A stretch of DNA of 64,000 bases, taken from the NCBI GenBank assembly GCA_951799445.1, contig OX637297.1, positions 15,438,001-15,502,000 on the forward strand. Direction: 5' to 3'. Below, one piece after another: positions 43,246-54,123 of the stretch (positions are counted from its first letter, which is position 1; the number at the start of each line of letters is the position of its first letter). Origin of the DNA: Pseudisothecium myosuroides. Taxonomy: Eukaryota; Streptophyta; Bryopsida; Hypnales; Lembophyllaceae. Below the pieces are notes generated by a model. It ran no database searches and had not been told where the DNA came from. It saw only the letters and a list, made by a program, of their open reading frames with translations. The position numbers were made by a program, and so were the translations under genes.

Positions 43246-43549
43246 CTACTGAGTCAAGAAAGCTTCGCATCCGGTTTTCAAAGTCTCAAAATGACCACTT
43301 TGTCTCAATTTAACAAATAAGGCCTTATATGAAGGTGGCAAACTCTCAAGGAGAGTCATGACTATATCTCCATCCGTCACGGGCACCTCCAAACAAGCGA
43401 GTTGGTCCGCAAGCGCCTTCACCTTATTGATGTGGTCAAGCATGTCCTTGTCCTCTTGCATCTTGCATGTGAAGAACTTGCGCCAAATGAAGAGCATGTT
43501 GGACAAGCGCTTTGTCTCATGGATGTTGCAAAGAACACGCCATGCTTCC
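43246..43549 (-). pseudogene. Ty1/copia Gag, C-terminal half (left of D)
   Basis: On the minus strand EAWRVLCNIHETKRLSNMLF, then KFFTCKMQEDKDMLDHINKV, KALADQLACLEVPVTDGDIV and LLESLPPSYKALF. This is the Gag-polypeptide (UBN2/Retrotran_gag_2) pattern of plant copia elements. The frame ends near 43246. The N-terminal half is at 47404-47674. No protease, integrase or RT follows, so the element is truncated. Confidence 0.9.
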
Positions 43550-44209
43550 TGTGGGAGCGCAAAATGTAAGGATAAGGTTAGTTAGTTAGAAATATGGAAG
43601 AAGGAGTAAGAAAGGGTAAAATTTTTTGGCTTTTTACAAGTCTTAAATACGAGTTTTACCAAAATTAAGATATTTCTGTATTATAAGATCTCTAAACAGA
43701 TAATATGGTTAAGAAAGAGAACTAGAGTTTCCTGATTAAACCAAGAAACTAGAACCGGATCCGGAACAGGGTATCAATCCGGAAGTTACCCAAGTACCGG
43801 GCCGGGCGTGAACATATGCAGGAGGATACCGGAGAGCCAACAAGAAGCCGTTAGGGCAATCCTGAGATCCAACGGCTCTACCAAAAGTTAGGGAGAGTCG
43901 TTTAAACGGTCACAGTCTTCCGGGATTGCGGCGGAAACGGTAACCCTAAAACGGTTGGAAACGGATAGTTTGGGAGAAACCCAGGAAGAGGAAAACTTCC
44001 GTCTTCATTTTTCATTCTGAATTGAGGAAACATCCTTGGAGTCCTCAGAGCGGTGGTTTGCAGATTAGATCGTGAAGACGGAGGGTTCCTAGTTTCCGGA
44101 TCCGGATAGCATAGTACCGGAGTTTGAGAGAAAGGATCTGTAGTTTCTTGTATTGGAGGGCTTGTGTGAGAATTGTGCGTGGCAGGGTAAGGAGAAACAT
44201 TTGAGTGCA

Positions 44210-46069
44210 ATGGTGAAGGGTGAGGGTAGTGAGGCTGTCGTCTTCAAAACCAAGACTATCCACCCGGTCATCCCGGAAGATGAAAATCACCGGAAGCAGT
44301 TGGAGGAGGATTTGGGTCAAATCGGATGCCTCGGATTCCTACGGCGACCATGAAGCCTGAAGGACGATGAGATGATTCGGGAGCTGACAAAGGACCAGTC
44401 CAACGAATGGGACAAGACACACCAAGCGCTGCCAAGGAAATGGACCCTCGAGACGTGGAAAGCAGTTTATGACTTTCCTCGCCCAGGAGACAGGATGGCT
44501 TCCCGGACACACAAATTTGCGGAGGGTAAGTTTTCTGACACTCCCCACAAGAAGAATGGTTACCTTGTGGCGGACTGCAAGAATGCTAGGGAGAAGAGAT
44601 TGTTAGAGTTTATAGTTCTGATAGTGTATTCAGAACGCCCATCCCGGATCACAGTGACTTGGGCAAATACGATCTTTGGTGCCCTAAGCGGAGAGAGGAA
44701 GGTATTCTGGGGAGAGATAGTGAAAGATTTAGTGGGAAAGATGGTCTCTTCCCTAGGTAACACTAAGGCCACGGCAATTGGCCCCTTCCTCTTCCACCTC
44801 TATGATTATCTAGGGACACTTAGAGGTCATGAGAGAACCACCTATAAGGCTGCAACCACCATCCAGAAGTTTAACATCGTTCCTCTTAAGAAACAGGAGG
44901 AAGAGGTAGAAGAGGAATCAGAGGGAGGATCTTTAGAAAAGAAGGAGGAATCCTCAGAGAGAGCCAAAGAGGTCTCCCCCCGGAAGCAAAAACCTAGGGG
45001 TAAACAAAGGGAGTCCGAGGAACCGGAAAGTTTACGGGATAAGACCCTTGGGAGGATCATTAAGGATCTCGAGAGGATTTGTGAGGAGCTGAGTGCCGAG
45101 AGAGGAGCAGTCCAAGATGTATGCGGACTGTTTGGTGGGATCGAGGTAGCTGAGCTCGCGAAGAAGGTAGAGGGTTTACTTCGGGATAAAGAATCCCGTA
45201 AGTGGGAAACCCGGGTTAGGGAATTGACTGAGAGGAATGAGGAACTGACTTGAAAGTTAGAGAAAAGTGAGGCCGGAAGCAAGGAGGTTAGGAAAATTTC
45301 CTCTGAGGCTGAGGACACACTTTGCAAAGTCCGGAGCTTTGTATCTTACTCAGGTAGTGTGATCAACAAAGCTAAGTTGTTTGATGAAGGGATCCTAAAA
45401 GAAGGATCTGAAGCAGCCGTGAAGACAGTATTGGTGTTGGCGGAGTATTCAACATCAATGGAAAAGATGATGTACAAGATCCGGGACGTTCTTCAACAGT
45501 CGGGGTTCTATCAAGACCCAAAGAAAGCGCCCATGTCCCCACCTGTCATACCAAAGCCAAAGGACAAGCCAAAGGAGGAGAAGACACCTGGGAAGGGAGC
45601 CTCCAAGCTGAAGCCGGAGGAAGGGGAAGGATCGGTACGTGCATCCGGATCCAAGGAGAAGAGGAAGTCCGGATCCGAACTCGGGACCCCCCAGAGTAAG
45701 GATTCAAAGCAGTCTCCGAATGTTCCCAAGTCAACGAAGAAGAAGAAAACAAGCAAGTGTGCCAGAGAGGTGTCTCCCATGAGTTACCACTCGGAAGAGG
45801 AAGAGTCGCCAAGTACGTCAAAAAAGGATGACAGCCCGACGGGATCCGGATCCCAGTCGATAGCGATTCCGGATTCTGAATCCGAGGATGATTCAGACTT
45901 GGAGACGATTTCTCCTTCCCAGCTCAAGGGTAAGACACAAACACCATCGAAGGGGACGCCAACAAAGGGCACGACATCGAAGGGGGTCAAGCCATCTCGA
46001 ATCCGGAAACAGCCACCCCGGAAAGGAGCAAGCAAAGAGGAACCTACCCCGAAGAAGGTCAAGAAGTAG
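44210..46069 (+). pseudogene. Gag-like ORF of D, two TGA codons
   Basis: A 620-codon frame from MVKGEG (44210, the equivalent of MAESSN/MPQLRK) to TAG 46069. It is interrupted by TGA 44351 where the others have Trp (RRPW) and by TGA 45251 in the coiled coil; no frameshift. Domains: GCLGFLRRP, WTLETWKAVYDF, SERPSRITVTWANTIFGALS, IGPFLFHLYDY, Glu-rich linker, long coiled coil (RVRELTERNEEL), AKLFDEGILKEGSE (shared with A), then about 190 residues of Lys/Ser/Pro-rich tail ending in KKVKK. Closest to a working frame in the window. The tail could bind nucleic acid, by composition only. Confidence 0.75.
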
Positions 46070-46316
46070 TTAGGAAATTCCTTGAGTTAATCCTTGCATG
46101 GTTAAACTCAAGTTTTTAGTAGCAAGGAAGCAGTTAGTTAGCTGCATTTTAGGAGGATGCACCTGGACTTTAGTTTCCGGGATATTAGGATCTGAGATCC
46201 ACATTTTGCGGATCGGCTGATAGGAAGTCAACTCAGATGGATAAGGAATGACGCGTTTCATTCTTTGGTCCTTTATTTTAGATTTCTGGGGACCTTTAGG
46301 GTTTCCCTTGGGTTGC

Positions 46317-46347
46317 TATTTAGGGGTTGGAAGTTAGTTTCAACCCC
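46317..46347 (+). promoter_or_regulatory. TATA-like box plus hairpin in D
   Basis: CTATTTAGGGG: TATTTA (46317-46322) is followed at once by GGGGTTG-11 nt-CAACCCC (46323-46329 and 46341-46347), a perfect 7-bp stem. About 1.06 kb before the element end, as in A and B. Confidence 0.55.
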
Positions 46348-46794
46348 GGGCGTTTTCATATTCTTGTTTTTCCCATTTCAATTTCTGAAAAGAAAGCTTG
46401 AAGTTCAACTCCATGAGTACTGGTCTGAAAAGTCTTGGTCTTGTATTGAGGGGTTAGGCAGTGTTTTTATCATTGCGAGTTCAGGTAGTTTGATGGTGAA
46501 GCTTTGAGGAGAAGAGGCGTCCTCGGATTCTGTTCGGATCCCGTTCCGGGAGTATTTGGGTTGGTGAAGAACGTCTGTCGTACTAAGAGACAGTTCTATC
46601 TACTAATGTTTCTTGGGAGTCTTCTGAGCCAGATAGCCATTCCGAGGTTAGGGGAGTCCTTGAGAGGAAGGACAAACGCTAGCTGATGTCTGAGAGGTTT
46701 TGCTGTAACCGGAAGAGAGGAACTGGAAGGTAGCTGGGATCTGTTAGTACAAGAGTACCCAATTTAGCTCTTGGAATTCTACCCGGATAGATCT

Positions 46795-47015
46795 GTCGTT
46801 GTAGTAATGCGGGGATTGTAAGGGTTTTCTGAGTGACCTTGTCTGGAGTAACTTCCCGGATCAGTTGTGAGGAAATACTTGCTTTCCGGTTTTCTTTGTT
46901 TTCTTTGTTATTTCTCTTTTAAGTGGAACTTCAGCCACTTTAATCCAGTGGAGGGTAGGATTTACGTGTCCTTCCTTAAATCTAAGAATGGAACCCTCTG
47001 ATGTAGAGGTTAAAC
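46795..47015 (+). other. Conserved 3' module of D
   Basis: GTCGTTGTAGTA (46795-46806), GAGTGACC (46831-46838), then AAGTGG/CCACTT (46921-46926, 46935-46940) and CCTCT/AGAGG (46995-46999, 47005-47009) followed by TTAAAC. The stems differ in sequence from A1 but occupy the same places. Confidence 0.65.
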
Positions 47016-47403
47016 TATAAGATGGTTCACCTTGCTTACTAGATCCGAATCCAGGAAAGGAACAAAATTACGACACTCGTTCTAGTTCCTCATTTGGTCA
47101 AGCAAGATACTGAGTTACTACTGAGTTTGTGAAGAATTGGTAACCTAGTTCTTGTTGATTGGTAATATGTTTGAAAGCTAGGTTGATACAGGATAAAGTT
47201 AAATGAATATAGATCGGGAAGTCTAGTTCTACATTTTATTCCCGGATTCTATTTGTCTTTGGTTTTGCGTTCCGGATCCTGTTCCGGGAATTTTGAGGAA
47301 ACTACTAGTTGAAATCCTGTGGGAACAATACACGAGTCATCTAAGGTGTTTTACACTACTTTAGCACCTAAGGGAGGGATTTGTGCTTTGCTGTGTTACG
47401 ACA

Positions 47404-47674
47404 CTTCTGCCGGTCCCTTGCATGCTCAAACATGTGCAAGTTGCCTATCTACAAGATTGCAGGCAATAATAGAGAAGGCCTTCTTGACTTTCTTATCATA
47501 AGTCTTTTTGGTCTTCATGTTGGCATTGAATTCAAGAGGTTTCTAAGTGTCTTCCACAATATCCCATAAGTCCTTCTCAGCCAAGATCATCTCCATATTG
47601 AACTTCCATAGGAAGAAGTTATCTCCATTGAACTTTTCAATGAGCCTCACGCCCTCTCCTTCACTTATGGCCAT
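47404..47674 (-). pseudogene. Ty1/copia Gag, N-terminal half (right of D)
   Basis: ATG at 47674 on the minus strand opens MAISEGEGVRLIEKFNGDNF, then LWKFNMEMILAEKDLWDIVE, with one TAG and one TGA (both possible C-to-T changes), reaching ACKGPAE at the D junction. Typical copia Gag start (KLNGxNFxxWK). Confidence 0.9.
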
Positions 47675-48193
47675 TATACGTCTTCCACTCTAATGGAAGC
47701 CCTTAGTGACCCTAATAACTCAAATGAACCCTCAAGCAGTTCCAAATCACACAACCAACCTTCTTGTGGTTGCAATCACTCCAGTAAGACTCCAAATGGT
47801 CTTGATCACTCAAATGAACCCTCAAACGGTTCCAAATAACATAACCAACTCTTATATAAGAATGAAGATCTTAATCTAAAGTACTTCAAACGACCCCAAA
47901 CTACACTTGCTCCAACAAACCTTTCAAAGAGATCCAACCTCTAATAGCAACTCACATGAGTGGGCCCATAACCTATTGAGAGAAAATAGACAAGCAAATA
48001 TATTCAATGAAAGAAGAAAACAAGAATGAGAAGGGGGTAAAAACTCCAAGCTACATTGCCCCTTTTATATGCTACTCTAATTTTTACTTTGGCTATAAAC
48101 AACTTCTAACTAAAAGTAAATTCTAACTATAATTCTATTTATAAGTAAAGTCAGCTCATACTATGAGCCCTTAATATATCCTCTACTTCAACA
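47675..48193 (-). mobile_element. 5' leader and probable LTR of the copia fragment
   Basis: On the minus strand TGTTGAAGTAGAGG (from 48193) is a typical copia LTR start. TATA-like boxes lie at about 48147 (TTATAAATAG) and 48070 (ATATAAAAGG). The LTR-leader border and primer-binding site are not clear. The leader contains a short repeated word (AATGAACCCTCAA..GGTTCCAAAT, about 47728 and 47813). No 3' LTR found in the window. Confidence 0.55.
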
Positions 48194-48792
48194 GAGACAG
48201 TCCTATATAGTCTTAAGAGTATAGAGGTCTTCGTCCTCAGGAACTCCAAGTGTACTGCCAAATGCAAGATGTCTATAGGTAAGTACGAGCACTACTTCGA
48301 CACATCGCACAGTAAAGCACAGGTGTACAAGTGAGCAGGAGCAGGATGGAAGACAATGCTATTTAGTACTATTCAAGTACTGCAAGTGGTTATGAACTCG
48401 GAACATGTTGGCAAGCACTACATGGGCAATACAAAAGACTGCTACATGAGAGTTCTGTGACTACTATTGTGGAATTGTATGTAACACGATAGTACACGAC
48501 AATATTATGCATGACAAGTGGGAGGATTCAACCTTGTCCACAGAGTAAAATGAAGGGAAGTGAAGTAACCTATGAGTTGCTGGGTTACTAGCGAGTATAG
48601 TTTCTACGCTGCGTAAAAGGTCTAAGTAATGGGATTGCTGCGTTCTGAATCCACCAAAAGCCGCATAACTTTTCAACCCTAGAAATTGCAATAACTTAGA
48701 CATTGCAGGTGCGTTTCGAAGAGGCTTCGTCTCTTCAATTCTTGCGACTGCTTTGGCCAAAAAGCATTGCATGGTACCCATTCCGGACGTCT
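48194..48792. other. Unassigned DNA between copia and MITE
   Basis: The minus-strand ORF 48464-48856 runs into the MITE and has no recognisable content. No other feature. Confidence 0.35.
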
Positions 48793-48915
48793 CATTAGAA
48801 GAAAACTTCAATGTGTATGTGCCCAATCTAAAACGTAGATTTTGCATTGGGCACAAAAAAACGCAGAAAAATATCAGATTGCTTTTATTGAGGGCTACAA
48901 AGTTTTCTTCTAGTG
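48793..48915. mobile_element. CACTA-like MITE, 123 bp
   Basis: Terminal inverted repeats CATTAGAAGAAAACTT / AAGTTTTCTTCTAGTG, resembling the CACTA-superfamily end CACTA(C/G)AAGAAA, and an internal stem GTGCCCAAT/ATTGGGCAC. No clear 3-bp duplication. Its right edge supplies the last codons and stop of the minus-strand ORF that follows. Confidence 0.75.
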
Positions 48916-49553
48916 ATGCCCTTCCCTATCTTCATTCTATTGATGTTGATACCTTTGTTGTGCAGAGCAAACTTAGAGGCAAATGTCTTAGCAGTGATGG
49001 CAAGGGCGGGCCGCTTCTCATCCGCTCTCAAAGCCGCCAGCTGTTTATGGCATTGTTCCTCAGTGAAGTCTCGCTCAACCTTCTCTCGATACCCTCTTCC
49101 GCTGTCGTTTTGCATTGGCTGGGAGGGTGCCGGAGTTTGTTCTTCATGGTACTTGCTATCATCAAAGGCATCAGAGGCACCCTGAGTCGGATTCATGGAC
49201 GTCCTTGATGACGAGGTGCCGCTGTTAAGGACTTCCATGCCAGCCTTCCTACTCAAGAATTGCTCCTTTTCACGGATGGTTTGGGTAGGAGGTATGACAA
49301 CAAACATTGTCTTGAAGGCGGGCTTCCTCTTCTTCTTGTCCAAGGCGGGCGATTTATTGGGCGGCAGCATGGCTGCAACTTGCTTGCCCTAGATTGGCGG
49401 TCCTTTTGGGGCATTGAATTTGGCAACTCCGTTGTTGGCGTGCGTGTAGCGTCGCCAGCACTGCCTTCCAACTGGTCTCCACCGTCCTTGGGCCGTGTTG
49501 TACTATTCACTTTTCCTATCGCTTGAATTCTCTCTGCAAACCCTAGAAACAAT
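48885..49553 (-). CDS. Unidentified minus-strand coding segment
   Basis: The segment 48885-49370 reads MLPPNKSPALDKKKRKPAFK.. TMFVVIPPTQTIREKEQFLS, then a hydrophilic region (SDAFDDSKYHEEQTPAPSQP) and a helix (EEQCHKQLAALRADEKRPAL). Upstream in the same frame GKQVAAML is preceded by a TAG, then GVAKFNAPKGPP, back to an acceptor-like TTTCTAG at about 49545. A competing frame is open through 49400-49550. The final TRRKLCSPQ and stop come from the MITE. Lys-rich, with no transposon hallmark. I do not recognise it; it may be part of a host gene. Confidence 0.35.
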
Positions 49554-50461
49554 ATGCATTGACTGAGGGGAGCATTTTCTCATACTCACCCCTAAACGCC
49601 TTGGTAAAATTGCGACATGAGAGTCAGAAGGCAGCACATTGTACCGACACCCCCCTAAATTACTAAACAATTGTAATATGAGCATAGAATGCGCTTGAGA
49701 CAACAATCACCTTAAGAGCTTGCATGTCGCTTCTACCTACGTGGAACGTGACAAAGCTTGAATTGTGCATCTATAGAAAAGGGAGAGGCAGGAGGTGAAT
49801 GTTGTAGACAATTGAGAAGGGGAAAAGAAGGACGATAGTGGGAAGGCGCGGACTTACCAATTAACAAGGCAGGTGTTGGCACTATATTTGAAAGACCACG
49901 GGACGCTGTACTGTAGAACTCCCTTGTAGCTCTGCAGGTCCGCTGCTAAAATTGCTCGCTCTAGAACTTTGGCTCCCCCTTCAGCTGCCCTTGGTCTCAC
50001 GCCCCAACTACAACATCTCCTCCTTCAGGAACATCACAGAGCAAGGCTATACTTTTCCCATGAATCTCTACACTAAACCGCAAGCTCTTGAGGCAATTGT
50101 AAGCTATCTTACATTGATCTCCTACACCGCAGTACACTGCAGGTGGACGTTTTGGAAGCTATAGTACTCCCGCGCGCCGCCAAAAATCCTCATCTCTCTT
50201 GCCCATAACCCTCAATTAGCAGTCAATCCCTAAACCTCAAAATTGCTTACTATGATCAAGAATTTCATACCTCCATATGCACTCACCAACAACACTCAGC
50301 CTCGTCCTCAATACGCAATGCAGATAGACAACAGAAATTCAGAGAGACAACAATTGGGTGGAATTGCCAATTTTCAAAATGTCATATAGAACAAGGGGCT
50401 AGCGACTCCATTCATCCGAAGGTGGAGGAATGAACGAAGGACCACAGCCGCGGATGTGGAC
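49554..50461. other. Unassigned DNA
   Basis: Mixed composition. The ORF 49952-50164 has no recognisable content. This could be intron or upstream DNA of the minus-strand segment. Confidence 0.35.
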
Positions 50462-50657
50462 CACTAGAAGAAAATTACGTTGGAACCCACAAAACCATTT
50501 GGGATTGGTTTTGTTGAGTTCCTAGTTTATGACACAAAATTCTGCAGAATTCCAACGTAGAAATGCATTCCAACGCAAAAATCTGCATTGGAAACTAGGA
50601 ACTCAACAAAACCAATCCCACATGGTTTTGTGGATTTCAACGCAGTTTTCTTCAGGT
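50462..50657. mobile_element. CACTA-like foldback MITE, ~196 bp
   Basis: CACTAGAAGAAAATTACG at the left and CGCAGTTTTCTTCAGGT at the right form a long hairpin: about 60 bp of each arm pair (CACAAAACCAT..GGTTTTGTTGAGTTCCTAG against the reverse). A 3-bp GAC lies on both sides (50459-50461 and 50658-50660), as expected for CACTA insertion. Confidence 0.88.
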
Positions 50658-50663
50658 GACCAC

Positions 50664-52796
50664 TTTCATCCGTCATGCATGCATGTGTCAGTCTATCAGG
50701 GACAATGTGACCAGTTAATTGAAGTTGTTGGGCGGCCTTATTAATTGCTTTGCTGCAGGACTTCGGTACACGCATCAGTAGCACAAAGGATCTGCAAGAT
50801 GATCGACGGCTAGAATTCAGCGCATGTAGTATACTTAGGATTGGCAATACTGGACAACAATAATGTAGTACTTCCCAAAACGCTATGTTTTATGAACGGT
50901 CTTTCTTGCATCCACCCCAAGACATATCTTCCCTTATCATTTGTGCAGCATGCCCACTACAGGTGTTTGAAAATGGCTTTGTCTCTTGCTATATATTCTC
51001 ATCATCTATCAACCTATAGTACATTCCATTATTACAGACAAGACATGTTGCACTTATCTGGATTGTTTCTACCTCACTTTGGTCTAATTGTCTTGCACTG
51101 CATTGGAAAATCTAGTATCATTGTTGTTTTGGACTTGCGGACCACTCCAACATTATGCTGCATTACATCTAGGTCCTTTTCAACTCTATTATGGAAAAGA
51201 AAAGACAAACTTCCTCTCAAACCACAAATATACGTCGAGGTAGAAAAGTTATTTTTGAGTACAATATCTTCCTCACTACAAAGAAAACTCAAGAGAAGCT
51301 AATACAAATCGGGAAAACGAAAAAAAAATTGTCAATCAAACAAAGTTGCCTTTGCTACTACTATGCTAAGAAATCTTACAAAGATTTTACAATCTATCAA
51401 TTCATATATTGATATTCACATTATTTCAACAAAGATGGGCAAGTTGTGCATAGCGTTAGTGTATCCAAATTCAAGGACACTTTTGGTTCTACACACTTCG
51501 ATGGGATGAAGCATCATTTGTCCAACCTGCTTTGGCTTAGTCTCTCTCCATTACAAGTGATGGTGCAACACAACACATTTGCAGAAGGACCTAGCTATGT
51601 AGAATAAATTTGTTAGTTGTGGCACCTTTGCTGTTTATATTGCAAGTGGTCTATGAAGCTAAAATGCTAACTAAGATTTTTGTCATGTAGTACCCGCTAC
51701 ATATGGTCATGTTTTTTGATGAGTGGAAGAATAGAATTTTGGTTGCATTCTTTGTCATTAACCCAATGCCACAAAAAAGATTTGTAGTACGTTTTGTTGG
51801 AGCTGCAAAAACAAATTCAAGAAGTCCAATTAAATTGGACACCGGCATCTATTATAATTGACAACACACAATTGGAAAGTAATGTCCTTAGATAAAACAC
51901 AATCCTTTAAGTAGACCTACTCATCTTAGACAATATAGTGTCTCCAAACCACTACAATAGACTATCCTCCTAACTTCTCAACATCAACACTCTGGCAATC
52001 TTATAGTTAATTTTACATGTGTAGTACACATACGCATATCATTTTGGTTCAATCTTCTCCACATTCTTGGTCTTTTCCTTCCATCAGGTCAGGATTCTAC
52101 TCTCCATACATTCAAACGTACTGAATTCAATCTTTTTTGCAAAGTCAACAGACTTTGGAGGCCCATATCTCCTTCATGGTAAGTCTTTTTTTCATGAAAC
52201 TTGTTGGGAAAAATATATATTAAAGTCTAGTTTTAGTGGTAAAATTTCAATTTATTTTAACATGTTTTGGAAATCTGAAAAGCATTTTTCTAGAGGTGGT
52301 TTGGCCAAAACTTAGAATTAAATAGTCCCTTTTTTGAATAGTTCAAATGTAGAAGTTTGAATAGATCAAATTTTGAATTTTGAATAGTTGAAAACCCACA
52401 CTTTGAATAGTTCAAAGCTTACAATTCATATTTTAATCCTAACTTACCATTGTCCCTTTGGGGACAAATTTTTTTCCTTCAAATATTATATTTTTGTGTA
52501 CATGTGAAGCTTTGATTTGCTCTATTTGTACTTGTGATGAAAAAATTATGAAGAATCTTAATTTTTGTGCAATTTAAGCATCTTGGTGATAAAGTAACCT
52601 ATAGAATTTCATTTTTTAGTGCAATTTCCAAAAATTTCATAATTTTTTTTGAGAGGTTAAGGTTGTTTGCTAGAATAATCTCGCCATTCACATGATTGTG
52701 TTTTAATTCCAATCGAAAGACATAAATGATTTAGTTTTTGTTCAATCTTGAATCTATGTATCTTTAACAAGTTTTTAAAGATTGAAAATGAAGTGG
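50664..52796. other. AT-rich non-coding region
   Basis: No convincing gene. ORF 50841-51302 has no recognisable content. Degenerate GAATAGTTCAAA words occur at 52340-52430. The last five bases, AGTGG, are the left B3 duplication. Confidence 0.45.
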
Positions 52797-53054
52797 TGTC
52801 GTACGTGTAACTTAGGCGTAAGTATCCTTAATACAAAAATGTGGTAAGATGACACAAAATATCGTCCCAGGGAATTCCAGATGTTATCTCAATCTTAGTT
52901 TTCCTAAACCTTTAAGTTTTCGAATTTTGACTACCCGGAGGGTGATCCGTCCAACTCACAAACTCTCTTCCAGAAGTTACCTCTTTCCGGAATCTCACTC
53001 AGATCCGATTTGATCTGGCATCCGGGTACTGACTATCCGTCTTCCACGATTTTT

Positions 53055-53282
53055 GGTACCTTTGTTTTACCCTCAGAGGGCCCTCACTTGCTCTTTCTGA
53101 GGGGTAGGGAACTTCACCACTCTTGAATCTCATACAAACTCTCTTTTCTCAACACAAACAAAATACAACCCAAGAAAATAACTAGCTGAGTAAGCATGGT
53201 GGCACCCTCACAACTTCCGGATTCAACACCCGGAAAACTGGTCACACAGGGTAGCGTTAGGTCCTCCTTACTACAACAATGG
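53055..53282 (-). other. Conserved 3' module of B3
   Basis: On the minus strand TTGTTGTAGTA (53269-53279) is followed by GTGTGACC (53240-53247), and further on by CCCT-CTG-AGGG and TAAAAC (about 53070-53085). Same order as B1, with a changed stem. Confidence 0.55.
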
Positions 53283-53676
53283 ATCTCTGACTTCTGGAAC
53301 TAAGGGTTAACGTTCTAGTTATCGACCGCTCCTGAGGTTGGCAGACCTTCCGATGAATGGTCATATTCCTCTGGTGGTCGCTGATCTCCGCACGGAACCA
53401 CTCTCGGCTTCCGAACTTGCTCCCAAGTCACTTTTGGACCTCCACCGGATCCCCATTCCAGCAATTTAAAGGCACCACGCACAGGTCCTCACTTGCAAAT
53501 CTTAAACTCTTTTGTAAAATACTCTTAGTCAGATCCGGTTATCAAAGAATCCGGACTCCCCCTTTCACACCCTCACTTACACACCAACACACAACGGAAG
53601 ATAGACGCGATATGCAAGAGAATGATCCAAAAAGATCTCTTGAATGCTTCGATTAAATGACAAGGAAAGGAATGAT

Positions 53677-53704
53677 AGGCCAATAAGCCGGCCTGCCCTT
53701 AAAA
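53677..53704 (-). promoter_or_regulatory. TATA-like box plus hairpin in B3
   Basis: On the minus strand TTTTAA (53699-53704) is followed by AGGCC-8 nt-GGCCT (53690-53694 and 53677-53681). Different stem sequence from B1 but the same place. Confidence 0.5.
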
Positions 53705-54123
53705 CCAACAAAAAGGCGGCCCAAATGGCCCACACAAAAACCCGCCAACGACTAATTAAAAAGCAAAAAGGCAAAAAGGCAATGGCCCAACCGACCGTTC
53801 CAGGAAAAACGGAAAGCTTTTGACCCTAAAAGTCCGGAACCTTGGGCCCCACACCCAGGCAACCCGATCCGGAATTTAACTATCCAGCTAAAATCCTAAC
53901 CATCACAACTACAACCCTAACTAGTCATTTACCCTTCCGGGATTTCTTTGCCAAAGTTAACCAAGCTGGAAGAAATCAGAAGGGGAGGGAAGAGATTCAT
54001 CGACGATTGTCTTCTAGTTGGCGCAACTAGAAATACGTTCTTCACTGGAGTGGTCTGCAGGGTTGTTTTTGGATCCGGTATGGAATCCGGAAGCTGCCTA
54101 ACTTGCGAGCTTCTCTTCACGGC

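Larger units (their letters stand above)
43550..47403 (+). mobile_element. D: element related to A and B, 3854 bp, inserted in copia gag
   Basis: Starts TGTGGGAGCGCAAAATG and ends GTGTTACGACA. The flanks CTTCC (43545-43549) and CTTCT (47404-47408) are a 5-bp duplication with one mismatch. The 5' end matches B (TGTGGGAG) and the 3' module matches A most closely, linking the two families. It carries one ORF, a TATA-like box plus hairpin and the 3' module. It splits a copia gag that is otherwise collinear on both sides, which fixes its borders. Confidence 0.92.

Noticed and set aside
50841..51302. 153-codon ORF
   Set aside because: No family resemblance and no flanking signals; surrounding DNA is AT-rich and non-coding in appearance.
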